From Oceanicaulis sp. (lineage in GTDB: Bacteria > Pseudomonadota > Alphaproteobacteria > Caulobacterales > Maricaulaceae), in NCBI GenBank assembly GCA_040112665.1, contig CP157796.1:1676813-1740812 (forward strand): a stretch of 64,000 nucleotides of DNA, read 5' to 3'. The translations under genes and the position numbers were made by a program. Of the stretch, positions 16,473 through 26,000 are shown piece by piece (position 1 is the first letter of the stretch; every line of letters begins with the position of its first letter). Under the pieces are notes generated by a model. It did not search any database. It was not told where the DNA came from and saw only the letters and a list, made by a program, of their open reading frames with translations.

Positions 16473-17729
16473 ATGGCTTTCAATCCCCTCCAGGAAAATG
16501 GCATCCCGCTCGATCGCCAGCTGCGCAGCTGGCAGGAGCTGAACGTCCAGCCCTACGATCCGGACTCCGTGCATCCCTATACCCGCACGCGTGTGATCAC
16601 GCTGAACGGCGTCGAGGTGGAGAGCGTGATGTTCTCCCACCAGTTCGCCCGGCACACGATCGACACCGGCCTGAAGCAGCAGCTCGCCCAGATCCGCCGG
16701 ATCGAGCAGCAGCAGCAGAAGGTCGTGAACTGGCTCATTCCAGGGCGGGAGAGCACGCTCGAAAACACGATCGGTTACGAACAAGTGGCCGTCGACCTGA
16801 CCGCCTGGGTCGCGCGCCATGAAAGCGATCCGTACCTGAAGCAGGTCTACGAATTCGGCCTTCTGGAGGATTTCGACCACCTCTATCGTTACGCCAACCT
16901 GCTCGACCTTATGGGCTCGGACCCCTCGAAGATCGTCGGCAACTACACCGAGATCATTCCCGGCCGCCCGACCATTTTCGAGCACCGCGATCCGCACGAC
17001 GAGATCCGCCGTCCGATGACCGTGGAGGCGAGCGCGTTCCAGTCGATCATGAACGCGATGACCATCGTCGCCGCAGAGCAGCAGACGATGAATTTCTACA
17101 TGACGGTCGGCAATCGTCCCGAGGATCCGCTCGCGCGCGGGCTCTATCTCGAGATCGCCGAGATCGAGGAGCAGCACGTCAGCCACTACGAGACGATCAT
17201 GGACCCCTCGACGTCCTGGCTGATGCGCAACGTGCTGCACCAGTATCATGAGTGCTGGATGTACTGGTCTGCGATGGAGGACGAAACCGATCCGCGCATC
17301 CGCTCGATCTGGGAGCTCCATCTCGGCATGGAGATCGAGCATTTGCGCCTGGCCTGCGAGGCGATGAAGGCGATCGAGAAGCGCGACCCGGCCGAGTTCC
17401 TGCCCGCGAACGGCATGGAGCACGGCGTCACCTTCCACGAGAACAAGGCCTATGTGCGCGACGTGCTGGAAAATCAGGTGGATCTCACCGGCTATGACAG
17501 CGCCTTCGTGCCGATCGGCGACCTGCCCGAGGGTCATCGCTATTTCGAGTACCAGGCCAGGGTCAACGACGGCGGCGTGCCGTCCGAACAGGTCGTCGAC
17601 AAGCGGATCGCCGAGAAGGGCGAGGACTATCGCCTCGAGACCGAAGGCGAACACCCGGTCGCGCCGCTGCGCCGGGACGGAAACCTCGACGATCTCGGAT
17701 ACGGGAAGCATGGGGCCGGCCGGGCCTAG
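16473..17729 (+). CDS. Ferritin-like multi-helix protein (predicted di-iron)
   Basis: The product has 418 residues. The ATG at 16473 follows GGAG by about 7 nt. The protein is nearly all helical. It contains repeated carboxylate/His motifs of ferritin-like di-iron proteins: E-N-T-I-G-Y-E and LLEDFDHLYRY in the first half, then AAEQQTMNFY, EIEEQHVSHYE and HLGMEIEHLRLA in the second. A function in iron, peroxide or membrane stress is plausible but not shown. It is cytoplasmic, with no signal peptide. It is followed 9 bp later by a DUF4142 gene with a strong ribosome site, so the two form an operon of two helical-bundle proteins. Confidence 0.75.
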   Translation: MAFNPLQENGIPLDRQLRSWQELNVQPYDPDSVHPYTRTRVITLNGVEVESVMFSHQFARHTIDTGLKQQLAQIRRIEQQQQKVVNWLIPGRESTLENTIGYEQVAVDLTAWVARHESDPYLKQVYEFGLLEDFDHLYRYANLLDLMGSDPSKIVGNYTEIIPGRPTIFEHRDPHDEIRRPMTVEASAFQSIMNAMTIVAAEQQTMNFYMTVGNRPEDPLARGLYLEIAEIEEQHVSHYETIMDPSTSWLMRNVLHQYHECWMYWSAMEDETDPRIRSIWELHLGMEIEHLRLACEAMKAIEKRDPAEFLPANGMEHGVTFHENKAYVRDVLENQVDLTGYDSAFVPIGDLPEGHRYFEYQARVNDGGVPSEQVVDKRIAEKGEDYRLETEGEHPVAPLRRDGNLDDLGYGKHGAGRA

Positions 17730-17738
17730 GAGGCGAAC

Positions 17739-18263
17739 ATGTCAGACAGCGAACACACCGGACTTCGCGGCGCGATCGATCGCGCCGCCGACGCGATGGG
17801 CGGGCTCGCCGGCAAGGGCGCGGCCGGCATGACCACCGGCGGATCGAAATTCGTCGAGCGCGCCGTGAACGGCAACCGCTACGAGCTTCAGGCCGCCGCC
17901 ATCGCCCTGAAGCGCAGCCGCAGCGAGGCCGTCCGCGCCTTCGCGCAGCGCATGAAGGCCGATCATACGACCGCCCATCACCAGATGGCGTGCACGCTCC
18001 AGAGCATTCCCGACGCGCCCGAGCCGCCGGCCGAACTCGACAGCCGGCACGGTCAGATGATCGACCATCTCGAGAAAGCGTCCGACGACGATTTCGACCA
18101 GCGCTATCTCGAGCAGCAGGACCTGGCGCACCAGGAAACCGCCGAGCTTCTGGACACCTTCGCCACCCAGGGCGACGACCCCAGGCTCGTCATGTTCGCC
18201 AGGGGTACGGTCCCCACCGTGAAGCGCCATCTCGAGCACGTGCGCCGTCTGCGTAACGGCTGA
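17739..18263 (+). CDS. DUF4142 helical-bundle protein
   Basis: The product has 174 residues, with AGGAGG 6 nt before the ATG. From residue ~38 (FVERAVNGNRYELQAAAIAL) the pattern fits DUF4142, a ferritin-like four-helix family: MKADHTTAHHQM, DFDQRYLEQQDLAHQETAEL and the closing TVPTVKRHLEHVRRL. Most DUF4142 proteins are exported, but this one lacks a signal peptide and starts with a polar ~35-residue segment. Multiple His/Glu residues could bind metal. It converges with the hydroquinone reductase gene with a 21-bp gap. Confidence 0.85.
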   Translation: MSDSEHTGLRGAIDRAADAMGGLAGKGAAGMTTGGSKFVERAVNGNRYELQAAAIALKRSRSEAVRAFAQRMKADHTTAHHQMACTLQSIPDAPEPPAELDSRHGQMIDHLEKASDDDFDQRYLEQQDLAHQETAELLDTFATQGDDPRLVMFARGTVPTVKRHLEHVRRLRNG

Positions 18264-18284
18264 TCGCGCGCCGGCGGGCCGGTG

Positions 18285-19256
18285 TCAGGCGCTCCGCCCG
18301 TCGGCGACGTGCACGTGCGGCCCGCGCGGCACGACGCCGCTCGGATTGATCGTGTCGTGGCTCTCGTAATAGTGCCGTTTGGCGTGATCGAGATCGAACA
18401 GATCCCCGATCCCGTGTCCGGTGTGCAGGCGCCGCGCGTAGGCCGAGAGCGCCGGAAAATCGATCAGCCGTTTCAGATTGCACTTGAAATGGCCGTGATA
18501 GACCGGATCGAACCGCACCAGCGTCGTGTAGAGCCGCCAGTCCGCCTCGGTCAGGGTGTCGCCGAGCAGATAGGGGCGTCCGTCTGACAGCTGGGTCTCC
18601 AGCCGGTCGAGGGCCGCGAACAGCGCCGTCACCTCTTCTTCGTAGACGTCCTGCGCGGTGGCGAAGCCGGACTTGTAGACGCCGTTGTTCACGTGTGAAT
18701 AAATTTCGGCGTTCGCCGCGTCGATCTCCGGGCGGAGGCGCTCGGGATAAAAGTCGCCCTCCGCCGCGCCCACGCCGTCGAACGCTGAATTGAACATTCG
18801 GATGATGTCCGCGCTTTCGTTGGACACGATCGTGCCGCGCTGCTTGTCCCACAAGACCGGCACCGTCACGCGGCCGGTATAGTCGGTCTTGGCCGCCAGA
18901 TAGACCTGATAGAGGAAATCCGCGCCGTGCAGCGGATCGGGGATCACGCCGGGCCCGTCCCTGAACTCCCAGCCGTTATCTTTCATCCGCCAGTGCACGA
19001 CCGACAGGCCGACCATGTCCTCCAGCCCTTTAAGCCGGCGGAAGACCAGCGTGCGGTGCGCCCACGGGCAGGCGTAGGAGACGTAGAGATGATACCGGCC
19101 CGGTTCGGCCTTGAAACCGCCCTCGCCGGTCGGGCCGGGCGCGCCGTCGGCGGTCACCCAGTTGCGGAACACGCTGTCCTGGCGTTTGAACCGGCCGCCT
19201 GTGGACTTGGTGTCGTACCATTGGTCACGCCAGACGCCGTCGACGAGCAGGCCCAT
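18285..19256 (-). CDS. yqjG: Glutathionyl-hydroquinone reductase (Xi-class GST)
   Basis: The product has 323 residues, the family's normal length. The catalytic motif YACPWAHRTL has Cys63, which reduces glutathionyl-hydroquinones to hydroquinones. Other Xi-class marks are the N-terminal ...GRFKRQDSVFRNWV, LSVVHWRMKDNGWEF, VPVLWDKQRGTIVSNESADI and the late VRFDPVYHGHFKCNLKRL. It is cytoplasmic. It lies 33 bp downstream of the pirin gene on the same strand with AAGGAG before its ATG, so the two form an operon that suggests quinone/redox stress handling. Confidence 0.95.
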   Translation of the reverse strand: MGLLVDGVWRDQWYDTKSTGGRFKRQDSVFRNWVTADGAPGPTGEGGFKAEPGRYHLYVSYACPWAHRTLVFRRLKGLEDMVGLSVVHWRMKDNGWEFRDGPGVIPDPLHGADFLYQVYLAAKTDYTGRVTVPVLWDKQRGTIVSNESADIIRMFNSAFDGVGAAEGDFYPERLRPEIDAANAEIYSHVNNGVYKSGFATAQDVYEEEVTALFAALDRLETQLSDGRPYLLGDTLTEADWRLYTTLVRFDPVYHGHFKCNLKRLIDFPALSAYARRLHTGHGIGDLFDLDHAKRHYYESHDTINPSGVVPRGPHVHVADGRSA

Positions 19257-19289
19257 GGGGTGCTCCTTCGGTTGCGAATAAAAATCGGT

Positions 19290-20126
19290 TCAGAAGCGGC
19301 CCTGTTGGTAGTCCAGCATGGCCTGCCGCACCTCGCCTTCGGTGGTCATCACGAAGGGCCCGCCCCAGAAGATCGGCTCGCCGATGGGCTTGCCGGCGGC
19401 CAGCATAACGCGCGCGCCGTCCGGGCCCGCTTCTAGCCGGACCATGCCGCCCCGGCCGTAAACGCCGAGCATGGCTTCTCCGAGCTTTGCGCCGCCGGTG
19501 CTGACCGAGCCGGAATGCACGGCGGCGAAGGCGGTCTTCGCATCGTCGATCGGTTCTTCGAACACTGCGCCGGGCGCCATGCGCAGCTCGGCGTATAGGG
19601 GTTCGACCGTCACGCCTGTGACCGGGCCCTCGACGCCGATCGAGGTCCTCCCTGCGACGATCTTGGCGACGACGCCGGGCCGTTCGTCGGCGGGCACGGC
19701 CGCTTCGCCGTATTCCTGATAGGCGGCCGGTTTCATCTTTTCGGCTTTGGGCAGGTTCACCCAGAGCTGGAAGCCGCTCATCAGCCCGTCTTCCTGCTCG
19801 GGCGTTTCGGAATGCACGATGCCGCCCGCCGCGGTCATCCACTGCACCCCGCCCGGTTCGATTACGCCCTCATGGCCCTTGTTGTCGCGATGGCGCATGC
19901 GGCCAGCGACCATGTAGGTCACCGTCTCGAAGCCGCGATGGGGGTGGGGCGGGAAGCCCGCGATGTAATCGTCCGGATCGTCGGAGTGGAACTTGTCGAG
20001 CATCAGGAACGGGTCGAGCACGCGCAGCTCCGGCGTGCCCAAAAGCCGGGTCAGCTTCACGCCTGCGCCGTCGGAGGTCGGCGTGCCGCGCGTGGTCTTG
20101 ATGATGGGGCGTTCGGCCTGGCTCAT
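19290..20126 (-). CDS. Pirin-family bicupin protein
   Basis: The product has 278 residues. The N-terminal cupin holds the metal-binding motif PPHPHRGFETVTY and the second set GGVQWMTAAGGIVHSE. The C-terminal cupin and closing FWGGPFVMTTEGEVRQAML are typical. Some bacterial pirins have quercetinase activity and some act in redox regulation; the substrate cannot be told from sequence. The start at 20126 is the first ATG giving the family's usual N-terminus. It is the first gene of a pirin-yqjG pair. Confidence 0.93.
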   Translation of the reverse strand: MSQAERPIIKTTRGTPTSDGAGVKLTRLLGTPELRVLDPFLMLDKFHSDDPDDYIAGFPPHPHRGFETVTYMVAGRMRHRDNKGHEGVIEPGGVQWMTAAGGIVHSETPEQEDGLMSGFQLWVNLPKAEKMKPAAYQEYGEAAVPADERPGVVAKIVAGRTSIGVEGPVTGVTVEPLYAELRMAPGAVFEEPIDDAKTAFAAVHSGSVSTGGAKLGEAMLGVYGRGGMVRLEAGPDGARVMLAAGKPIGEPIFWGGPFVMTTEGEVRQAMLDYQQGRF

Positions 20127-20297
20127 GGGTTCCTCCGCTCGTCTGTGTGTGTAAGCCAAAATCGGTGCTCGGGGCGCGTTTGAACAGGGCGGGGACGCGA
20201 AACGCCGCGTTTCCGGTTCGGAAAGGGCGCGTGGACCTTTGCTCCGGCCCGCGCTAGGGCTTGCCGCGCATCGCGCCGACGCTGACGAAGGACTGTC

Positions 20298-21749
20298 ATG
20301 ACCGAAGACCCGTTCGTTCTGGGCTGGGAAGAGTGGGCCGCCTTTCCCGGGCTCGGCCTTCCCGCCATCAAGGCCAAGGTGGACACCGGCGCGCGCACGA
20401 GTGCGCTGCATGCGGTGGCCGTCGAGCCGTTCGGGCCTGAAAGCGCGCCTCAGGTGCGTTTCATCATGCACCCCATCCCCGACCAGCCCGAGGTGGAGGT
20501 GATCTGCTCGGCCCCTGCGGTCGACCGCCGCGAGGTGACGAGTTCGAACGGGGAGAGTGAGCTGCGCTGGGTGATCGAGGCGCGGGTCAGGATCGGCGGG
20601 CGCGAATGGCCCATCGAGGTGAGCCTCACCAACCGGGAGACCATGCAGTACCGCATGCTTCTGGGGCGCACGGCGATCCGCGACGACATGGTGGTCAATC
20701 CCACCCGCTCCTGCGTGCAGGGGCAGCTGAGCTTCGACCTCTACAAGGATTTCCCGCGGAAAAAGCCGGTCAAACGCCCGCTCAGGATCGCGATCCTGAC
20801 GCGCGAGCCGAAGAACTACTCCTCCCAGCGCCTGAAGGAGGCGGCGGAGAAGCGCGGCCATGTCGCCGAGATGATCAACACCGCCCGGCTGACCATGGCG
20901 ATCAACGCGATGAACCCGGCGGTCTATCTCGACGGCCGCAAGCTGCCCCGCTACGACGCGGTGATCCCCCGCATCGGCGCCTCGATGACCGATTACGGCA
21001 TGGCGGTGCTGCGCCAGTTCCGCATGACCGGCGCCTATGTGCTCAACACCGCCGAAGCGATCGGGGCGAGCCGGGACAAGCTCTACGCCCACCAGGTGCT
21101 CGCGCGCGCCGGGATCGGCATGCCCACCACCGCGTTCGCCCACTCGCCGAAGGACACGCGCAATCTCATCGAACATGTCGGCGGCGCGCCGCTGGTGGTG
21201 AAGCTGCTTGAAAGCACGCAAGGCCGCGGCGTGGTTCTGGCCGAAACGAAAAAGGCCGCCGAGAGCGTTATCGACGCCTTCCGGGGCCTGGACGCGAACT
21301 TCATCGTGCAGGAATTCGTCAAGGAGGCGGGCGGGGCGGACATTCGCTGCTTCGTCGTCGGCGGCAAGGTGGTCGCCTCGATGAAGCGTCAGGCGCAGGC
21401 CGGCGAGTTCCGCTCCAACCTCCACAGGGGCGGCGAAGCGGTGAAGGTGCGCATCAGCAAGGACGAGCGCGCCGCCGCGGTGAAGGCCGCCCGCGCCATG
21501 GGGCTCGCGGTAGCGGGTGTGGATCTGCTGCGCTCGGATTCAGGGCCGAAAGTGCTGGAGGTCAATTCCTCGCCGGGGCTGGAAGGCATCGAGGCGACCA
21601 GCGGCAAGGACGTGGCCGGCCTCGTGATCGAGCATATCGAGACCCACGCCCGGGCGGTGTCCCGCCCGCCGGCGCGCCGCAAGGCGAAGGCCGCCGGCGC
21701 GGCGGGCGACTCCGAGCCTGAAAAAAAGACCCCGCCGCCCCGGGGATAG
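20298..21749 (+). CDS. rimK: RimB-like retropepsin fused to RimK-type ATP-grasp ligase
   Basis: The product has 483 residues. Residues 1-155 are a retropepsin-like 'ATP-dependent zinc protease' (RimB) domain, with the D-T-G-A motif in [15 protein letters not shown] and the M-L-L-G-R strand near 115. Residues ~160-460 are a full Rim[27 protein letters not shown], the ATP-grasp stretch [35 protein letters not shown] and [20 protein letters not shown]. RimK adds glutamates to the C-terminus of ribosomal protein S6. In other bacteria RimB cleaves or tunes this system as a separate protein. The tail (~460-483) is basic and Pro-rich. The 3' end overlaps the terminator of the convergent fasciclin gene. 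Confidence 0.93.
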   Translation: MTEDPFVLGWEEWAAFPGLGLPAIKAKVDTGARTSALHAVAVEPFGPESAPQVRFIMHPIPDQPEVEVICSAPAVDRREVTSSNGESELRWVIEARVRIGGREWPIEVSLTNRETMQYRMLLGRTAIRDDMVVNPTRSCVQGQLSFDLYKDFPRKKPVKRPLRIAILTREPKNYSSQRLKEAAEKRGHVAEMINTARLTMAINAMNPAVYLDGRKLPRYDAVIPRIGASMTDYGMAVLRQFRMTGAYVLNTAEAIGASRDKLYAHQVLARAGIGMPTTAFAHSPKDTRNLIEHVGGAPLVVKLLESTQGRGVVLAETKKAAESVIDAFRGLDANFIVQEFVKEAGGADIRCFVVGGKVVASMKRQAQAGEFRSNLHRGGEAVKVRISKDERAAAVKAARAMGLAVAGVDLLRSDSGPKVLEVNSSPGLEGIEATSGKDVAGLVIEHIETHARAVSRPPARRKAKAAGAAGDSEPEKKTPPPRG

Positions 21750-21761
21750 GGGGCGGCGGGG
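21721..21761 (-). terminator. Intrinsic terminator of the fasciclin gene, embedded in the rimK 3' end
   Basis: A 12-bp perfect stem CCCCGCCGCCCC / GGGGCGGCGGGG (21730-21741, 21750-21761) is followed on the minus strand by seven T's (the A-run 21721-21727). It therefore ends minus-strand transcripts while overlapping the last codons of rimK. Confidence 0.85.
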
Positions 21762-21814
21762 CGTAAGGCCGCTGCGGCGTGACAGGGGAACGTCGCAGGA
21801 CAGGGAGTTCGGCC

Positions 21815-22333
21815 TTACATGCCGGGGGTGATCACCGCGTCGATCGCGTGGATCACGCCGTTGGACGCGTCGACGTCGGCCAGGACGACCGTCGCGCCGT
21901 CCACGGTCACCGTGCCGTCTTCGCCAACGACGATGTTCACCGTGTCGCCCTGAACGGTTTCAAGCTCGTACGTACCCGCCGGGGTCTCGGCGGCGAGGTA
22001 TTCGCCCGGAACGACGTGGTAGGTCAGGATCGCGGTCAGCGTGTCGCGATTGCCTTCCTCGAGAAGGCTCGCGAGCTGGCCTTCAGGCAGGGCCTCGAAG
22101 GCGCTGTTGAGCGGTGCGAAAACCGTGAACGGGCCTTCGCCGGACAGGGTTTCGACCAGACCCGCGGTCTGCACCGCGGTGACCAGGGTGGAGAAGCGCT
22201 CGTCGCCCGCGGCGATGTCGACGATCGTCTTGGCTTCGTGCATGTCCGAGCCGTGGTGATCGGCGGCGTAGGCGGGCGCGGCGGCGCCGGCGAAAGCCAG
22301 CGCGGTCGAGGCGAAAAGCGTGGTGAAGCGCAT
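21815..22333 (-). CDS. Secreted fasciclin (FAS1)-domain protein
   Basis: The product has 172 residues. The ATG at 22333 opens a signal peptide cut after A-Y-A (about residue 23). One FAS1 domain follows: DERFSTLVTAVQTAGLVETL, the H1 motif GPFTVFAPLNSAFEAL, LTYHVVPGEY and the H2-like ASNGVIHAIDAVITP. FAS1 proteins act in cell adhesion and surface interactions. The arrangement is a stand-alone bacterial MPB70-like protein. A strong terminator lies beyond its stop. Confidence 0.95.
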   Translation of the reverse strand: MRFTTLFASTALAFAGAAAPAYAADHHGSDMHEAKTIVDIAAGDERFSTLVTAVQTAGLVETLSGEGPFTVFAPLNSAFEALPEGQLASLLEEGNRDTLTAILTYHVVPGEYLAAETPAGTYELETVQGDTVNIVVGEDGTVTVDGATVVLADVDASNGVIHAIDAVITPGM

Positions 22334-22474
22334 GTCGGAACATTCTCCGTAGACTGCGTCGGGGGACCGGCCGGGCGATTCAGCCTGCGGCCGGGCTTCA
22401 TCGCTCATGAAGCACGCAAGTTTACGGGGCCGCGTGGAAACCGGATCACGGCGCGCAGCGAAGGTTACCGATTG

Positions 22475-22900
22475 TTAATGCTTGCGGCGCCCGGGCTCAG
22501 GCCACTGATCGGGCGCGTCCTCGTCGAAGAATTTGGGAAGACCGCCGGCGAGCTTGCCGAGCCAGTAGACGCCGGAATGGGCCGCCAACGCCTCGTCCGA
22601 CGCGAGATCGCCGGGCCGGATGAAGCGGAAGGGCCAGTCGGAGAACCGGCCCTCCTCGGAAATCTCCATCGTCAGCACCACGAAATCGGAATGCCGGCGA
22701 TCGGTCCAGATCCGCTCGACCACCTCGCGGACCTTGCGGGGCTCGCCTTCGAGCACGCCCAGGCAACGCCGCTTGTTCATCAACCACGCGCCGCACAGGC
22801 CGAAGGCGGCGTTGTCCTCCGCCGCCTTCGCGACGATCGCCGCGATTTCCGCCTCGCCGACGCCGGCTGACAGATTCGACCTGTAAGCGACGCGAAACAC
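22475..22900 (-). CDS. BLUF-domain protein lacking the photoactive glutamine
   Basis: The product has 141 residues. Residues 1-92 follow the BLUF fold: VAYRS with the key Tyr6, an Asn30 in EDNAAFGLCGAWL, the LEG turn (50-52), WTDRRHSDF and RFSDWPF with Trp89. In canonical BLUF proteins the strand before LEG reads F-x-Q-x-L-E-G, and its Gln is essential for the flavin photocycle. Here it is C46-L-G48-V-L-E-G, so Gln is replaced by Gly. Flavin binding may persist but normal light signalling is doubtful. A ~45-residue tail follows, with no output domain. It lies between the oxoprolinase and fasciclin genes on the same strand. Confidence 0.8.
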   Translation of the reverse strand: MFRVAYRSNLSAGVGEAEIAAIVAKAAEDNAAFGLCGAWLMNKRRCLGVLEGEPRKVREVVERIWTDRRHSDFVVLTMEISEEGRFSDWPFRFIRPGDLASDEALAAHSGVYWLGKLAGGLPKFFDEDAPDQWPEPGRRKH

Positions 22901-23022
22901 GCGAACCGACCCCCGCCGTTAATGCGTAGCGCCGATTAAGCGAGGCAATGCGATTCGAATAAAGCGATAGAATGCTTACTGACCGCGTTCAGCGCACTGT
23001 AACACGTATGAAATTTAGGGAT

Positions 23023-26000
23023 TTAGGCGTTGCTGAACCCTGCACCGCCGGGGGTTTCGATCTCGATCGCGTCTCCGGCGTCGATCTGCACCCGGAATTT
23101 CGCGGGCAAGTTTTCCACCGCTCCGCCGGCCTTCACCAGGCGCTGCTTCCCCGGCGCGCCGGCTTCGCCACCGTTCAGCCCGGGCGGTGCGACCGTGCGG
23201 CGCCCGGACAGGAGCGCGGCCTGCATCGGTTCGAGGAATTCGATCCGCCGCACGGAGCCGTCACCGCCGCGCCAGCGCCCCGCGCCGCCCGAGCCGCGCC
23301 GGACCGCGTGGCCGAGCACGCGGATCGGATAGCGTAGCTCCAGCACTTCGGGATCGGTGAGCCGGGAGTTGGTCATGTGCGTATGAACCGCCGAGGCGCC
23401 GTGGAAACCGCGCCCCGCCGCGTCGAGCCCGGCGCCGGCGCCGCCGCAGATCGTTTCGTAATACTGCCGCGCGCCGTCGCCGAAGGTGAAGTTGTTCATC
23501 GTGCCCTGGGCGGCGGCCATGCGGCCGGTCGCGGCGAACAGCGCATCGACGACGAGCTGGCTCGTTTCGACATTGCCCGCCACCACGGCAGCGGGCGGAA
23601 CCGGCGAGAGCATCGAGCCCTCCGGCACGATCAGCCGTATGGGTTTCAGACAGCCCTCGTTGAGCGGGATCGGATCCTCGACCAGGCAGCGCAGCACGTA
23701 GAGCACCGCCGCCCGCGCCACGGCCGAGGGGGCGTTGAAATTGTCCCCGAGCTGGGCGCTCGTGCCGGTGAAGTCGATTTCCGCCTCGCCGGCCTGCCGG
23801 TCCACCCGGATCGCGACCCGGATCGACGCGCCGTCGTCGAGCGCCATTTCCGCCTCGCCGTCGCTGAGCGCGCCGATCACGCGGCGCACGGCGGCTTCGG
23901 CGTTGTCCTGCACATGGCCCATGTATGCGCGCACGACGTCCAGGCCTTCGGTCGCGATCATCGCTTTGAGCTCGCGCGCGCCGCGGGCGCAGGCGGCGAG
24001 CTGGGCCTTGAGGTCGGCGATGTTCTGGCCGGGCCTGCGGGCGGGGTGGGCGCCGCTTTCAAGCACGCCGCGCACCGCGTCCTCGTCGAACCGGCCCCGG
24101 CTGAGGATCTTCACCGCGTCGAAGACGACGCCTTCGTCCTCGATGGTCTTCGAAAACGGCGGCATGGAGCCCGGCGCGATCCCGCCGATATCGGCGTGGT
24201 GGCCGCGCGAGGCGACGAAGAACAGGCGCTCGCCGTCTTCCGCGCACACCGGCTGGATCACCGTCACGTCGGGCAGGTGGGTGCCGCCGTTATAGGGCGC
24301 GTTCAGCGCCACCGCGTCGCCGGGCCCCAGGTCCGGGTGCGCCTCGATCGCCGCGCGCACGCTGGCCGACATCGAGCCCAGATGCACCGGCATGTGCGGC
24401 GCGTTCGCCACCAACCCGCCGTCCGCGTCGAAGACCGCGCAGGAGAAATCCAGCCGCTCCTTGATGTTCACCGAGTGGGCGGTGCGTTCGAGCACGACGC
24501 CCATCTGCTCGGCCACGCTCATGAAGCGCCGGTTGAAAAGCTCCAGCGTCACCGGATCGCGCTCGGTCGAGGCGCGGGGCTCAGCGCCTGCTTCGGCCTG
24601 GCGTACCAGCACCAGCATGCCGTCTGCGCGGCGTTCGGCGCGCCAGCCGGGATCGAGCACGATCGTCTGGTTCGCGTCCATGATCAGCGCCGGGCCGGTG
24701 AGCTGTGCGCCCGCGCCGAGATCTGAGAGCGAGTAGACCGAAGCCTCGCGCCACGCGCCAGCGTGGTGAAGCCGTGCCGCGCCTGCCGGCTGGGGGGCGC
24801 CGGTCTGGGCGCCGAGCGCGATCTTCGCCCCGCGCGCGCCGCGCGGCCGGCCTTCGCCCATCGCCGCGACGCTGTCGATGACGATCCCGTCCGCGCCGGG
24901 CGCGAAGCCGAAAAGCTGCTCGTGTGCGGCGTCGAACCGGGCGCGGATCTCGTCTTCCGATCCGAAGCCGACCGGCACTGCAGTGTCGGACCCGGCGGCG
25001 CGCAGACGGATTTCTTTTCGCGTGTGAATATCCTCGCCGCCCTGACGCGCCACCGCGTCACGGACCAGGGCCTCGAGCGCGTCCAGCGTGTCCGCCGCCC
25101 GCGCCAGCCCGCCGTCGAGCGCGGTTTCGAGCCCCTGCTCGGCGGCGTCGCGCACCGGGGCGAGGCCGATCCCGTAGGCGGACAGGAGCCCGGCCTGCGG
25201 GTGGATCAGCGCCGTGGTCATGCCCAGCGCGTCGGCGAGCTTGCAGGCGTGCTGGCCGCCCGCCCCGCCGAAGGCGTTGAGCGCATAGCGGCGCGGATCG
25301 ACGCCCTGGCTGGTGGAGATTTGCTTGACCGCGTCGGCCATCGCCTCGACCGCGACGGCGAGAAACCCTTCCGCCGCCGCCTCGGCGCTGTCGAGCCCCA
25401 TCTGCTCGGCGAGCGCTTTCAGTTTCGCATGTGAAGCACCGGCGTCCAGCGGGGCGTCGTGGTTCGGGCCGAAGACCTTGGGAAACCAGTCGGGCTGGAT
25501 GCGGCCGAGCACGACATTGGCGTCGGTCACCGCCGGCGGTCCGCCGCGGCCGTAGCAGGCGGGGCCGGGATCGGCGCCGGCGCTTTTGGGGCCGACCAGA
25601 GCGCGCTCGCCGTCAAACCCCAGCACGGAGCCGCCGCCCGCCGCCACGGTGTGGATCTGCAGCATGGGTGCGCGCAAGATCCGGCCGTCCAGAAGCGCTG
25701 TGTCGGTGCGGGCGTAATCGGTCCCGTCGAAGCGGGAGACGTCGGTGGAGGTGCCGCCCATGTCGAACCCGATCACCTTGTCGAACCCGGCCGCCTTCGC
25801 GGTCAGCGCCATGCCGACCACGCCGCCGGCGGGACCGGACAGGACCGCGTCGCGCGCCCGAAACCGCTTCGCCTGTGAAAGACCGCCGCCGGACTGCATG
25901 AAATAAAGTGGCGCACCGGCCAGGCCGCGATCGACCCGGCCGACATAATCGCGCAGCACCGGTTCGAGATAGGCGTCGATCACCGCGGTCGACGCGCGGG

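Noticed and set aside
16278-17711. Upstream extension of the META lipoprotein frame on the minus strand
   Set aside because: It overlaps the well-supported ferritin-like gene on the other strand, and the lipoprotein signal peptide fixes the start at 16277.
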